Source: Symbiodinium natans (Eukaryota; Sar; Dinophyceae; Suessiales; Symbiodiniaceae). Taken from it: a stretch of 64,000 nucleotides of DNA. The notes under the pieces were generated by a model. The model was given only the letters and a program-made list of their open reading frames with translations. It was not told where the DNA came from and made no database searches. This document shows, one piece after another, positions 1 to 9,427 of this stretch. Position 1 is the first letter of the stretch. Each line of letters starts with the position of its first letter. The DNA is taken from NCBI GenBank assembly GCA_905221605.1, contig CAJNDS010002013.1:456377-520376 (forward strand). Direction: 5' to 3'. The position numbers and the translations under genes are program-made.

Positions 1-240
1 ATTAGTATGTTCATTGTCTTTTCTCACCTAAAGACTTCCATGAAAACCAAACCATAAATCCAGTTACTGTAAAGCTCATGCAAATCACCCATTAAAAGAA
101 GTGAGAAAGAAGTGAGCACATTCATACCTGTGGTCACAATAATGTGAAGTCTAACACTTTGTAATAAGTACACGCTTGTGTAGCATTATAACGTACATCC
201 CGCGAGCTAACTTTAAGCCCTTTAAACGCAAAAAATATTC
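1..240. other. Unique AT-rich stretch, nothing recognised
   Basis: No telomeric heptamers, tandem repeats, long ORF or RNA-like fold could be seen. It may be the edge of a unit lying outside the window. Confidence 0.5.
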
Positions 241-254
241 TAACTGCAAGGTCT

Positions 255-505
255 CTGCGGTTTAGGGTTTAGGGTTTATGGTTAAGGGGGTTCGGGTTGA
301 CTACTGAGGGTTGAGGGTTGAGGGTTCAAGGGAAGTGCCCCACCTAGATGCAAGGCCAGAAACCGAAGCACTAAACCACAACAGGGATTAGGGATCAGGG
401 CTTACGTAGCGTAAGACCCCCCAGATACACTCTAAACCCTAAACCCTAATTAAACCCTAAACCCTAAACCCTAAATCCTGAAACCTAAACCCGAAACCCT
501 GAACC
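255..505. repeat. Two opposed degenerate telomeric arrays
   Basis: G-strand heptamers (TTTAGGG, with TTGAGGG and TTTATGG variants) at about 260-330 are followed by C-strand CCCTAAA units at about 430-505. Unique sequence of roughly 100 bp separates them, so the G-strand then C-strand order is head-to-head. Confidence 0.85.
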
Positions 506-631
506 CTAAACTCTATGTCCACCATGTTTGTTTTCCTAAATCAAAAGCCCAGATTGTCTGACAACCCCCGCCACGATTGCCCATGAACCTCCAAATAGGC
601 AAGGGTCGCCCTGGTCTAGCTTCGTGAGACT

Positions 632-836
632 GTGGCCCTAAACCCTAAACCCTAAACCCTAATCCCTAAACCCTAATTAAACCCTAAACCTGAAACCCTA
701 AACCCTAAACCCTAAACCCTAAAAACCCTAAATTCATCCAGTATTCTCACGTCAAGCTGATTGCTTCAGGAGTGTCCGCATGACAGTTCGCATAAACCCT
801 AAACCCTAAACCCTAAGCCCCAAACCCTAAACCCAA
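632..836 (-). repeat. Telomeric CCCTAAA arrays with unique spacer
   Basis: About 13 C-strand heptamers (632-733), including CCCTAATT interruptions, then a 60-bp unique spacer and a second short array at 794-836. Confidence 0.9.
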
Positions 837-1056
837 AAGACTCTGCAAGCAGGAGCCTCTTGGGTCTTCCGGACATTCTAAGCCATTGGAGCTATCTGTT
901 GGTTTAGGATTTGGGGTTTAGGATCGGGTTTCAGGCTTTGGGTTTAAGGTGGAGTCAGAAGTGCGCATCATCTTAGGGAGCACCAGTCTACGGCCCTAAA
1001 CCCTACACCCTCCACCCAAGGTACTGCATTGGAGCCTTTAGGCACAAGACTCCCTT

Positions 1057-1166
1057 GGTTTCCCAGTAACCATCTTACTATAAGGGCACCCGTTTTGGGG
1101 TTGGTTATTTTTTAAGGGAACCTTGAACCCAAAAAAAGGGGAAAATGGGTACCCGCTGGGCTACCG
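1057..1166 (+). mobile_element. H1 hairpin element, diverged
   Basis: Ends read GGTTTCCCAGTAACC and GGTACCCGCTGGGCTACC, an imperfect inverted repeat. The interior carries the family signature 'aagggcaccc', 'ggggttggtta', 'aagggaacctt', 'aaaaaggggaaaa' in order. It is related to the 14,677 and 33,436 copies. No coding capacity. Confidence 0.7.
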
Positions 1167-1180
1167 TGGCTCTTAACCCC

Positions 1181-1284
1181 AAGGGTGCATGCATGTACGG
1201 GAATACTTGGGCCCCAAAGTCCCTGTATAGGAGGTACTCTAATTAAGGCCCAAGTACTCCCTATGTAGGTACATGGACCCTTAG
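1181..1284 (+). mobile_element. H3 hairpin element
   Basis: Starts AAGGGTGCATGCATGTAC and ends TAGGTACATGGACCCTTA. Inner arms 'atacttgggcccc' and 'aaggcccaagtactcc' pair, so nearly the whole element folds as one hairpin. It lies 15 bp after the H1 copy. A 'ctaatta' sits near the loop. Confidence 0.85.
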
Positions 1285-1422
1285 GGATAATGGAAGAGCA
1301 AAGCGGCGCACCCACCACGTCCGCGGCAAGTCGACGGGGCGACCAGGTGAGCGCGCGGAGGAATGAGGCGGACATGTGGCAGCCCCCAGGTCGTTCTCGA
1401 CAATGTTAGCTCAAGAGCTTGT

Positions 1423-1476
1423 GAACCCTAAACCCTAAACCCTAAACCCTAAACCCTAAACCCTAACCCCTAAACC
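1423..1476 (-). repeat. Telomeric CCCTAAA array (about 7 units)
   Basis: Nearly perfect C-strand heptamers running directly into the CCTAGG end of the neighbouring H2 element, which makes an exact boundary hard to place. Confidence 0.95.
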
Positions 1477-1569
1477 TAGGAATACAAAGGGTGCCCTTTT
1501 TTGATTTCAAGGGGCTTCCAAACAAACCTAAACCATTAAAAAAAGGGAACAAGGGCCTCTGCGTCCTAG
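1475..1569 (+). mobile_element. H2 hairpin element
   Basis: CCTAGGAATACAAAGGGTGCCC at the left and AGGGCCTCTGCGTCCTAG at the right, with 'aaggggcttcc' and 'aaaaagggaacaa' between. Same motif order as the 63,525 copy. Confidence 0.7.
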
Positions 1570-1959
1570 TATCCCTTTTGGGGCTAACGTATCAGGCTCC
1601 ATGTGGTGAGTAGGAGCCTCAAAGAAGGATCATCATGAGTTCTGTTCTGGTGCATGTCCTGATCGCTCGGGGCACCACAATGGTCCCAGCACGTACAAAG
1701 GCTCCGAGTGTAGGGCTTAGGGTTTAGGTCTCTGACTATGCTACCCTTGTGGCGGGAAACTACTCATGTCGGGTTCCTTCTAAACCCCTATAAAGCCAAA
1801 CTCTAACCCCAAAGCGGGCTTCTAGATTGCGGGAGGGGATTACGTATTGCCGCTGCAGCTCACGCCGGGAGTTGGCGCTGAGCTGTTGCAAGCATCTCTT
1901 GGGCGGAAAGCGCAACAAAATCAAGCAAGCAGGCGTACATACCCTACTAATCCTAAATC

Positions 1960-2016
1960 CTGCACCCTAAACCCTAAACCCTATATAAACCCTAAACCCT
2001 AAACCCTAAACCCTAA
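1960..2016 (-). repeat. Telomeric CCCTAAA array
   Basis: About 7 C-strand heptamers with a TATATAAA interruption, flanked by degenerate 'cctaaatcctgcac' units on the left. Confidence 0.9.
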
Positions 2017-2123
2017 AGGAATCCGAAACCTGTGAAACCTAAGGCCTCAGTCCTGGGCCACGGGGCCCTAAACCATGCCAGACTTCAACTCACCTCTCTC
2101 CTCACGTTTCTCCTCATCTACAA

Positions 2124-2192
2124 TTGGGGTTTAGGGTTTAGGGTTTGGGTTTTGGGTTTTGGGTTTAGGGTTTAGGGTTTTTAGGGTTCTAC
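2124..2192 (+). repeat. Telomeric TTTAGGG array with TTTTGGG variants
   Basis: G-strand heptamers including two TTTTGGG units side by side, consistent with local copying of a variant unit. A G7A G7 tract follows at 2246-2261. Confidence 0.9.
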
Positions 2193-2420
2193 TTGCTGGC
2201 TCTGGGTCAGGAATCGAGGAGTTAGGTCCCAAGATTATTCTCAGGGGGGGAGGGGGGGTGGTTGATGTAAAGGGGTGACGTCCGGTACCAGAGCACCTAT
2301 CTTCCGATTAAGACCTTTCCTAGGTAAGTCTATAAACGCGCACTTTTTTATGGATGCCTTGGGAATATCTACAAGGGTTACGGCTCATGGATGGAGCTCC
2401 AAATGGACTCAGGCTGCACT

Positions 2421-2657
2421 CTTAGGGTAGGTACCTGGTCCCTGCATAAGGGCCCTTAGACCCTAAACCCTAAACCCTAAACCCTAAACCCTAAACCCTA
2501 AACCCTAAACCCTAAACCCTAAACCCTAAACCCTAAACCCTAAACCCTAAACCCCCGAAATACCCCTTACATAGCCTGCGCAACCCAAGGGCCCATACTT
2601 CAGAACCCTTTAAAGAAGGTAAGGGACCACATTGAGGGCCCATGAAAATACCCTTAG
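2421..2657 (+). mobile_element. H5 hairpin element split by a telomeric array
   Basis: Left end CTTAGGGTAGGTACCTGG; right end 'gggcccatgaaaatacccttag'. The interior 'acttcagaaccctttaaag', 'ggtaagggaccacatt' matches the uninterrupted H5 copy at 14,883-15,009. About 96 bp of CCCTAAA lies between the left arm (ends about 2459) and 'ataccccttac' (from about 2559), where the intact copy has none. Confidence 0.85.
2460..2555 (-). repeat. Telomeric CCCTAAA array (about 13 units) inside H5
   Basis: Perfect heptamers with no variants, suggesting a recent insertion or homogenisation. It is bounded on both sides by H5 sequence. Confidence 0.95.
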
Positions 2658-2679
2658 AGGGACAGCGAACCGAAGTCCG

Positions 2680-2826
2680 CTTAGGGTTTAGGATTTAGGG
2701 TTTAGGGTTTAGGGTTTAGGGTTTAGGGGGCTTAGGGGGCTTAGGGGGCTTAGGGGGCTTAGGGGGCTTAGGGGGCTTAGGGGGCTTAGGGGGCTTAGGG
2801 GGCTTAGGGGGCTTAGGGGGCTTAGG
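2680..2826 (+). repeat. TTTAGGG array grading into a GGGGGCTTA nonamer array
   Basis: Six G-strand heptamers (2680-2727) are followed without a gap by about 11 copies of the 9-mer GGGGGCTTA (to 2826). The nonamer looks like a mutated telomere unit (TTAGGG plus GGC) that was then amplified as its own tandem. Confidence 0.95.
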
Positions 2827-2920
2827 GCTTACAAGAGATTCTGATTCCTCGAAGGAAACCCGACCAAGCGAGACTTTGCAACTTTGTCTGTCCCAGTTTG
2901 CAAGAACCTTAAAAAAGAGT

Positions 2921-3028
2921 CTACTTGAAGGTTTATGGTTGCTTAAGCGTAAGGTTATAGGCTGTTATGGGTACCCGAACTAAGGTGATAACCAGGTTAC
3001 CCTACTGAGAAGTGCCAATATGAACCCC
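2921..3028 (+). mobile_element. H6 hairpin element, diverged
   Basis: CTACTTGAAGGTTTATGG at the left; 'actgagaagtgccaatatgaacc' at the right. The interior 'gataaccaggttacccta' resembles other H6 copies. Confidence 0.55.
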
Positions 3029-3039
3029 GAACCCTGAAC

Positions 3040-3112
3040 GCTAAACCCTAAACCCTAAACCCTAAACCCAAAACCAAAAACCCAAAACCCAAAACGAAAA
3101 CCCAAAACCAAA
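3040..3112 (-). repeat. CCCTAAA array turning into CCCAAAA/CCAAAA
   Basis: Telomeric heptamers give way to CCCAAAA and related units, another example of a variant unit spreading locally. Confidence 0.85.
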
Positions 3113-3225
3113 GCCCCAAGCCACCTTTTTGCCGCAACGTGCAGAGAAAAGCGATGGAACCTCCGACCTTTCATATCGAATTTCCTTTGCAATTCAAACA
3201 AACACTGGACCGCAAGCTCCTCCTC

Positions 3226-3340
3226 AAACGTATGGGGGTCATGTGGGCATTTCCCAAAAATGGGGGGAACCCCTTTTATGTCCCAGATTAAACAAAGAAT
3301 CCCCTTAAAGGGACCCCCAAAAAAACTTTTCGGAACCCCC
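3226..3340. mobile_element. Possible H8-related hairpin
   Basis: 'tcccaaaaatggggggaacccctttt' and 'ccccttaaagggacccccaaaaa' suggest an inverted-repeat element, but the ends are not well matched. Confidence 0.3.
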
Positions 3341-3349
3341 CCCCCCCCC

Positions 3350-3418
3350 CTAAACCCTAAACCCTAAACCCTAAACCCTAAACCCTAAACCCTAAACCCT
3401 AAACCCTAAACCCTAAAC
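3350..3418 (-). repeat. Telomeric CCCTAAA array (about 10 units)
   Basis: Perfect heptamers preceded by a C14 run. Homopolymer C next to an array recurs through the window. Confidence 0.95.
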
Positions 3419-3473
3419 GGGGGAGTCTGTGGGTCCCTGCGACTCAGGGCCTCTTGATCTATGACGGCACGTC

Positions 3474-3528
3474 AGGGTTTAGGGCTTTGGGCTTTAGGGT
3501 TTAGGGTTTAGGGTTTAGGGTTTAGGAA
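3474..3528 (+). repeat. Telomeric TTTAGGG array
   Basis: G-strand array starting only 56 bp after the C-strand array ending at 3418, so the two are divergent (C then G). Confidence 0.92.
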
Positions 3529-3539
3529 CGCCCCTCCCG

Positions 3540-3935
3540 TGTTAATGAGCTGGAAACTGAAGGAACGGAGTCAATGTTTGGTAAGCAGCGCAGGCTGCAG
3601 AACTTTAAAGGCCAAGGTTCCAAGACCGAGCTCTTGAAAAGGCTGGATGGTTTAAGCTCTAGGAACTACTTGTGGATCCCAAACCCTAAGAACGAATCAG
3701 AAGGTTACAGCCCTCTAAATATAGGATATCACCCCCAGAACTGTAGGCAAATGGAGCTCCAGCTATAAGGTCGAGAAAGGAAAACTTACGAAAAAAACCA
3801 TCGTGCAGGCGAAATGTCAAGGAACCTTGCGGTGTCAGTGCTGCTTTGATCTGCTCAAAGCGACAGGGCCTTCTTCCGAAGCCACAATCACCCAAACTTA
3901 GGGCTTCCAAGACGGCTTGCAGGCCTAGGGCTTAG
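3540..3935. other. Unique sequence, no gene recognised
   Basis: The longest frames here are 64 codons (+ strand) and 74 codons (- strand), overlapping, with no recognisable motif. They read as chance frames in unique DNA. Confidence 0.5.
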
Positions 3936-4043
3936 GGGTTCGGGTTTAGGGTTTAGGAACCGCCGCCGTTCCCCCCCTATTTCCCCCTTTTCCTCCCCCT
4001 CCCGGAGTCCGAAACCCCTACCCGAAGCCCTAAATCCCCCTCC

Positions 4044-4108
4044 CCTAAACCCTAAACCCTAAACCCTAAACCCTAAACCCTAAACCCTAAACCCCAAACC
4101 CTAACCCC
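4044..4108 (-). repeat. Telomeric CCCTAAA array
   Basis: About 9 C-strand heptamers, preceded by a C/T-rich tract at about 3965-4010. Confidence 0.93.
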
Positions 4109-4284
4109 CCGATTAAACACCCTAAACCTGAAGCCCTAAACCTGCGCACCGTGTGACAGCTTCGAAACCCTGAACATTAAACCGTAAACACTAACCCCAA
4201 AACCCCAACCACACACCCCAACCACACACCACAGGGGAGGGGGGGGGGGGGTCCGGACGTGCCCCGCTCATGTGATGTGTATTA

Positions 4285-4455
4285 AATAAATAAATAAATA
4301 AATATATATATATATATATATATATATCTGTGTATATGGATATGTATACATGTGTATATGCACATATCGTATTCACATAAATCTACACATAAGCTTGTAT
4401 ATGTGTATAATATATATATATACATATATGTATATATGTATATATATATATTCAT
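4285..4455. repeat. AAAT and AT microsatellite cluster
   Basis: (AAAT)n at 4285-4304, then several (TA)n runs separated by 'tgtatatg' units. Similar clusters occur at 26.47, 28.3, 37.06 and 56.7 kb. Confidence 0.92.
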
Positions 4456-4565
4456 TTTTGACGATCCACCTATCCACCGACCCCCACCGCACCGGCACCC
4501 GTGAAGTCTTTGTTTCTGAATTGTCGTATCCCCTCCCCTCCTTTCCGCCTCTTTCCCAAGAGTAG

Positions 4566-4630
4566 CCTAGGAATAAACAGGGTGCCCTGTTGCTGTGAGG
4601 GGGCTTACTAGGGGAACCCTAGGACCCCTA
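4566..4630 (+). mobile_element. H2 fragment (left half)
   Basis: CCTAGGAATAAACAGGGTGCCC begins as in H2, continues to 'aggggaaccctagg', then stops. The right end was not found. Confidence 0.55.
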
Positions 4631-4732
4631 TGTAGAGTCCTGAAGTGCTCTGATCTTGGGCTGTGGTGAGGCATCTTGTTGACCTGCTGACAACTTCGGG
4701 AGTGGAAGTCCTAGGTAGGGTTTAGGGATTAG

Positions 4733-4838
4733 CGCTTGTAGGGCTTGTTGGGCTTGTAGGGCTTGTTGGGCTTGTGTGCTTTTAGGGCAGACAGGGCTTT
4801 CAGGGCTTCCAGGGCTTAGGGCTTGTGTTCTGCAGTTG
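4733..4838 (+). repeat. GGGCTTGTT/GGGCTTGTA decamer tandem
   Basis: Alternating 'gggcttgtagggcttgttg' units form about four copies of a 10-bp repeat, then decay to 'cagggctt' units. It probably derives from TTAGGGCT telomere variants. The 90-codon minus-strand frame here (AQQALQ repeats) is only its translation. Confidence 0.85.
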
Positions 4839-5316
4839 ACCAAAAATCGTGGGCTGGAGTGTCTTTTCAACGCATGTTCCTCCAACATAGGGCCATACAC
4901 CCCAAAACCCCCAAACCCGTAGCCCTGAAAACGTAAACCCTTACACTTAATTAAACCCTAAACCCTAAATCTTTACACCTTAAACCCTATAGAACCCTAA
5001 GCCATTAAACCCTGAAGACCCATTAGGTGTCCTAGACTTGGAGATTCGGAGGTGTTAAGCTGAAAACCTCGAGCGGAAGGTTTACGGTTTAGGGTTTGTA
5101 AATGGCAGAGTTTAGGAAAACTTTGGTGGGTTCGTGTTTTGGCTTTAGGGCTTAGGGCTTGGGGTTTATGCCTTAGTGCTTAGGGTTTAGGGCTGACGTT
5201 TGTTTGGAGTTTCGGGCGCCTACTTCGATGATGGAGAGCTTGTGCCTGTAGCAGCTGTCATCGGCTGAAACCCTAAGCTTACAGGCTTATAGGGTTCCTA
5301 AGGGAGGGGGGGGGGG

Positions 5317-5508
5317 GGGGGAGGGTTGGGTTTAGGGCTTTTTAGGGTTTAGGGTTTATTAGGGTTTAGGGTTTATTAGGGTTTAGGGTTTATTAGGGTT
5401 TAGGGTTTATTAGGGTTTAGGGTTTAGGGTTTAGGGTTTAGGGTTTAGGGTTTAGGGTTTAGGGTTTAGGGTTTAGGGTTTAGGGTTTAGGGTTTAGGGT
5501 TTAGGGCA
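5317..5508 (+). repeat. Telomeric TTTAGGG array with TTTATTAGGG higher-order units
   Basis: The first half repeats a 17-bp unit (TTTAGGGTTTATTAGGG) about four times; the second half is roughly 14 perfect heptamers. The 17-bp period shows tandem duplication of a variant block. A G16 run lies just upstream (5305-5320). Confidence 0.95.
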
Positions 5509-5573
5509 AGGGGGGTAGGTATCTCAGGAACGCTAGGGAAGCGCAGGAGTGTTAAGGAGCAGAGGGGAGTCTA

Positions 5574-5648
5574 CCCTAAACCCTAAACCCTAAACCCTAA
5601 ACCCTAAACCCTAAACCCTAAACCCTAAACCCTAAACCCTAAACCCCC
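5574..5648 (-). repeat. Telomeric CCCTAAA array facing the previous array
   Basis: About 10 perfect C-strand heptamers, 66 bp after a G-strand array: the head-to-head order expected of fold-back or fusion-type configurations. Confidence 0.95.
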
Positions 5649-5789
5649 CCTCCAAGAACCCAATAGTATACCCTAGAACCCTAAGCCCTCGAAACCATCC
5701 CACCCATCCCAAGCCTGCCAGGGCCCCTGAAAACTCCGAAATAACAGCATGAACCCTAGGAGGCTCAACCCGAAAGCCTGAACCCAAAA

Positions 5790-5875
5790 CCCCCTAAACC
5801 CTAAACCCTAAACCCTCAACCCTCAACCCTAAACCCTAAACCCTAAACCCTAAACCCTAAACCCTAAACCCTCAG
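5790..5875 (-). repeat. Telomeric CCCTAAA/CCCTCAA array
   Basis: C-strand heptamers with two CCCTCAA units near the start, about 12 units in all. Confidence 0.93.
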
Positions 5876-6161
5876 GGGTTTCTACTAGTCTAGATCCTCC
5901 CAAAGAAGCCCGGAACACCAAACGAATACCAGCAATATCACACCCGCAATGCCCAAGAAGAACGCCATTGGTGTGCAAAGTTTAGAGAATCCCCCAAAAA
6001 ATAAAAGAAATAATCCCTATAACTATATTGCCGTTGCAAAGAAAGAAAATCTGTGTTTTTGTTGTTTTTTTTTTTGGGGGGGGGGGGGGTCTGGGTTTTG
6101 GTTTCATAAACCTCACACGCCAGCACAACCCAAGTTCTTGGGAAGCACAGAAACCAGCCAT

Positions 6162-6344
6162 CTAAGGGTAGTTTAGGGTTTAGGGTTTAGGGTTTAGGGT
6201 TTAGGGTTTAGGGTTTAGGGTTTAGCCCTACCTCCCTTAAAGGGCTCTGAAGTATGGGCCCTGAAATTGTATAGGGTATACAGGGGGTACAAGGGGTTTG
6301 GGGGTTCCCCTTTCCATACAAAGGGGCCATGCAACTACTCTGAG
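6162..6344 (-). mobile_element. H5 hairpin element (reverse) carrying a TTTAGGG array
   Basis: CTAAGGGTAG at the left and GCAACTACTCTGAG at the right. The interior is the reverse complement of the 14,883 copy ('ctcccttaaagggctctgaag', 'tatagggtata'). Eight TTTAGGG units (6172-6226) stand where the intact copy has about 25 bp near the first arm, so insertion was accompanied by loss of element sequence. Confidence 0.75.
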
Positions 6345-6409
6345 AAGCCCACACAACCTAAACCAACAGGGTTTAATTAGGGTTTAGGGTTTAGGGTTTA
6401 GGGTTCAGG

Positions 6410-6840
6410 TCCGCGACATCAGTGAGGTGTAGAAGCGAACAAGGTCCAGCTCTGCTGCGTCCCGGGGACTCTCCACCTGCAACTTGGGATGTTCACCCTA
6501 AATGTCCTGAGTTGGGAATACGATAGGGGGTACCATAGTCTCTATTCAGGACTGCTAGAAAAAGGGGAACATCCCAACCTACAACCCACAAAGGCTTAGT
6601 GTGTGCAATTGCGGCGATGATTCTCTTGGTCCTCCGCACACTCTCTGAACAGTAGCTCTTCTTAGGGTCTAAATATTCTGGCGCCCTTCAAGCTCAACCC
6701 TTAGAAAAGTACCTTAGGGAGCTGCTGGATCACCCCCCCCCCCCCCCAGAAGGCCCTAAGCCCGAAACCCTAAACCCCGATCTCGATCCAAACCCCTCGA
6801 CCGCGCCGTCACCTCTACCATCCTAGCCTTTCAAGATACG
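6410..6840 (+). repeat. First anchors of copy 1 (partner 34,350-34,600)
   Basis: 'tgtagaagcgaacaaggtcca' corresponds to 'tgtaagagcgagcaaagtcca' near 34,375. 'ctggcgcccttcaa' near 6,680 corresponds to the same string near 34,515. 'cctttcaaga' near 6,827 corresponds to 'ccttttcaagag' near 34,588. Copy 1 has an H4 element between them; copy 2 has a TTTAGGG array. Confidence 0.65.
6484..6577 (+). mobile_element. H4 hairpin element
   Basis: TTGGGATGTTC and GAACATCCCAA form perfect 11-bp ends. 'tgtcctgagt' pairs loosely with 'tcaggactg', giving a near full-length fold. Confidence 0.8.
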
Positions 6841-6948
6841 CTCCCGAAGGGACAGATGAAGAGCCTAACTACTGGGGTCTTGGGCCCTCTTAGGGCCTGA
6901 GGGAGTTGCTGGGAAGAAGGACTTTGAAGCAAAGAAACGCACTCCCAT

Positions 6949-7027
6949 AGGGATGTTCCCCCTGGTACTAGCAGGGATTATCGTACCCCCCCTATGATTA
7001 TTCTGTTCGTATAAGGGGGAGCATCCC
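6949..7027 (+). mobile_element. H4 hairpin element, shortened
   Basis: GGGATGTTCCCCC left and GGGGGAGCATCCC right, with 'gtaccccccctat' inside. It is about 20 bp shorter than the 9,112 copy. Confidence 0.75.
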
Positions 7028-7037
7028 AGCACTCCCG

Positions 7038-7088
7038 GTTTAGGGTTTAAGGTTTAGGGTTTAGGGTTTAGGGTTTAGGGTTTAGGGC
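7038..7088 (+). repeat. Telomeric TTTAGGG array
   Basis: Seven G-strand heptamers with one TTTAAGG variant, starting 11 bp after the H4 element. Confidence 0.93.
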
Positions 7089-7594
7089 TCAACCCCAACT
7101 CGAACCAGCTGGCGGCAAGGTGTAGCTATTTTCGAAGCCTGGCTGGTGCAAAAAGTGAGAAAGCACCACCTACACATTCATACATTCACCCACGATTTGC
7201 TGAAGACCCCCCCTATGTTGCCCTTTTAAGGAAGAGTGTACTCCATCTTTTTGTGGTGGGGGTCTCTTAGGCAAACAGTAGGCACTCTGCACGGTCTGAG
7301 ATGGAATACGGCTGCGCGGCTGCATCTCGAGGATAACGGGTTCGCTCGCCAACTGTTCCTAGAATCTCTATCTCTGGACCTTGAACTCCCCAGAACGATG
7401 TAATTCATGGAGCCCAAAACCCAAAACCCTAAAAAACCCTGAGCCCTGAACCCTGAACCCAAAACCCTAAACCCTAAACCCTAAACCCTAAACCCTAAAG
7501 GAAGGGAGGCTCGGGCCTTCAGGCTGCGGGCGTAGGGAAAGTACGAGGGTTCAGGGTTCAGGCTTTACGGCTTGGGATCCCTGCATGGCTAAGG

Positions 7595-7808
7595 GTTTGG
7601 GTTTTAGGGTTTAGGGTTTAGGGTTTAGGGTTTAGGGTTTAGGGTTTAGGGTTTAGGGTTTAGGGTTTAGGGTTTAGGGTTTAGGATTTGGGGTTTAGGG
7701 TTTAGGGTTTAGGTTTTAGGGTTGAGGGTTTAGGGTTTAAGGTTTAGTGTGGGGGGTTAGGGTTTCGGGTTTAGGGTTTAGGGTTCAGGTTTTCGGGTTT
7801 AGGGTTTA
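7595..7808 (+). repeat. Long TTTAGGG array with drift at its 3' end
   Basis: About 12 perfect heptamers (7606-7685), then about 15 imperfect ones (TTTGGGG, TTGAGGG, TTCGGG). The one-sided decay suggests the two halves differ in age. Confidence 0.95.
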
Positions 7809-7887
7809 CTGCTGACCTCAATAAGCCCTCTGGAGGATTGTTCTGAATGTAGGCCTCTTTGCCGGGGGGGAGGGGTGGGTTTCTTTT

Positions 7888-8225
7888 CTAAGGAACTCGA
7901 CAATCAAAGTACCACACACAGACCCCAAACCCTAAACCCTGAACCCAACCCGAAACCCTAAAACCTGAATTCTCATTCAACATCGCTGCCAGTTCCGGAT
8001 TGGGGCTCTCTAAGCCGCCCGAAACCCGACGTGCTCCAACAAGATACAGGCCAGCATGCGCCATGGAGGGCCGACGCTCACATCGATGTGGCACCGGGAG
8101 ACTCCAAGGGACTAAGGGAGGGACCCTTCTGAGGGACCTTGGGGTTAATTTCGGGCTACTTAGGTATATAAGGACCATAGAAGGCACATATAGGGGTGAT
8201 ATGGGTATATAGGGGTTATATCTCT
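7888..8225. other. Unique sequence with small overlapping frames
   Basis: Frames of 99 codons (- strand) and 70 codons (+ strand) overlap but show no domain or codon signal. Short 'tataggggt' repeats occur at 8165-8222. Confidence 0.4.
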
Positions 8226-8303
8226 GAGTCCCTCCTTATGCCCCTTAAGAGAAAGTCGCGCACAGAATTCCTACAAGGAAGTCCAGCGCATCTCATCGGA
8301 TTT

Positions 8304-8411
8304 CCTAAGGGTCCATGCACCTAAATAGGGAGTATTTGGGCCTTAAAGTACCTCCTATATAGGGACTTTGGGGCCCAAGTATTCCCCATTTAGGTACATG
8401 GACCCTTAGGG
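8304..8411 (+). mobile_element. H3 hairpin element, well-preserved copy
   Basis: CCTAAGGGTCCATGCACCTA at the left and TAGGTACATGGACCCTTAGG at the right. The inner arms 'aatagggagtatttgggcc' and 'ggcccaagtattcccca' also pair, so the element is one long hairpin with a small AT-rich loop. Best reference copy of the family in this window. Confidence 0.9.
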
Positions 8412-8485
8412 ATTTTGTGTGCTCCGGAGGTTTTCAGCGCACCGTGCTTTCAAAAGGAGGCGTTGGCGCCTCAAAAGACAAAGAT

Positions 8486-8567
8486 CTTAGGGTAGTTACA
8501 TGGCCCCTGAATATGCTTCGACCTTATATGTCCTACACAACTCAAGGGCCCGCATAACTACCCTTAG
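8486..8567 (+). mobile_element. H5 hairpin element, short form
   Basis: CTTAGGGTAGTTACATGG and 'gcccgcataactacccttag' are matched ends. The core 'cctacacaactcaaggg' is shared with 48,410. It sits inside an anchor: 'ctccggagcctcc' just downstream recurs at 37,190. Confidence 0.8.
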
Positions 8568-8655
8568 AAAAAAGAATGCTCCGGAGCCTCCTATCAACTT
8601 TGCTGCTCCAGTGGCGGGAAATACTGAGCTGATTGTGAGCAGTTTCTGGCAGCTT

Positions 8656-8700
8656 TGAACCCTAAACCCTAAACCCTAAACCCTAAACCCTAAACCCTCA
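8656..8700 (-). repeat. Telomeric CCCTAAA array
   Basis: Six C-strand heptamers, followed at 8760 by a C17 run. Confidence 0.93.
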
Positions 8701-8835
8701 AAGACTATGCCTAAGCATGCCCAAAAATGCCGTGGACTTCAGAACAACTCCCACCCCTTCCCCCCCCCCCCCCCCCCGGTTTTGGAGCAGGGTTTCAAGG
8801 TTTCAGGGTTTCAGGGTTTCAAGGCTTCAGGGTTA

Positions 8836-8954
8836 GGATCAGGGTTTAGGGTTTAGGGTTTAGGGTTTAGGGTTTAGGGTTTAGGGTTTAGGGTTTAGGG
8901 TTTAGAGCTTAGGGTTTAGGGTTTAGGGGTTTAGGGTTTAGGGTGTAGGGTTTA
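8836..8954 (+). repeat. Telomeric TTTAGGG array
   Basis: About 16 G-strand heptamers with TTTAGAGC and TTTAGGGG slips. TTTCAGGG octamers precede it at 8,795-8,830. Confidence 0.95.
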
Positions 8955-9111
8955 CTTCCGGGTCCTTGTGCTGGGCTCCCGGATGTGTCGTTGTTGGCTT
9001 TGGCAAGACTGGGGGGGACCCTCAGTCCGAAAACACGGAAACCCCCAGAACCCCTAGTTTAGGGTTTATGGTTTAGGGCTTAGGGTTTGGGGTGAGTATA
9101 GGGGTCGGCAT

Positions 9112-9213
9112 TTGGGATGTTCCCCCTTATACGAACAGTCCTCAGTAGGGATTAGAATAGGGTGTACTGAAAATCCCCATTAAGGACTTTTAGTTTCAGG
9201 GGGGACATCCCAA
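9112..9213 (+). mobile_element. H4 hairpin element, reference copy
   Basis: TTGGGATGTTCCCCC and GGGGGGACATCCCAA ends. Inside, 'acagtcctcagtagggatt' faces 'ccccattaaggactttta', giving an imperfect full-length fold. Confidence 0.85.
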
Positions 9214-9427
9214 GCCGAATAATTACCGAATTATGTTCCCTTATGGTCTCTAGAACCACCTGAAAATACTCTTCAACTTGTTTCGGCCCCTTCAGTATAA
9301 ACCCTGAGACCTACAACCTACAAAAGGACCTTGGGAGGCTCCGCTCGAATTTCTACAAACCCTGCGCGCTGGAAGACCCAGCCTTCGAAACCGGGGGGGT
9401 GGGACGGGGGTTGGGGTTCAGGGTTTA

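Noticed and set aside
4191..4565. Tyr/Ile-rich short membrane peptides on both strands
   Set aside because: Translations of the AT microsatellite; the same happens at 26.5, 28.3 and 56.7 kb.
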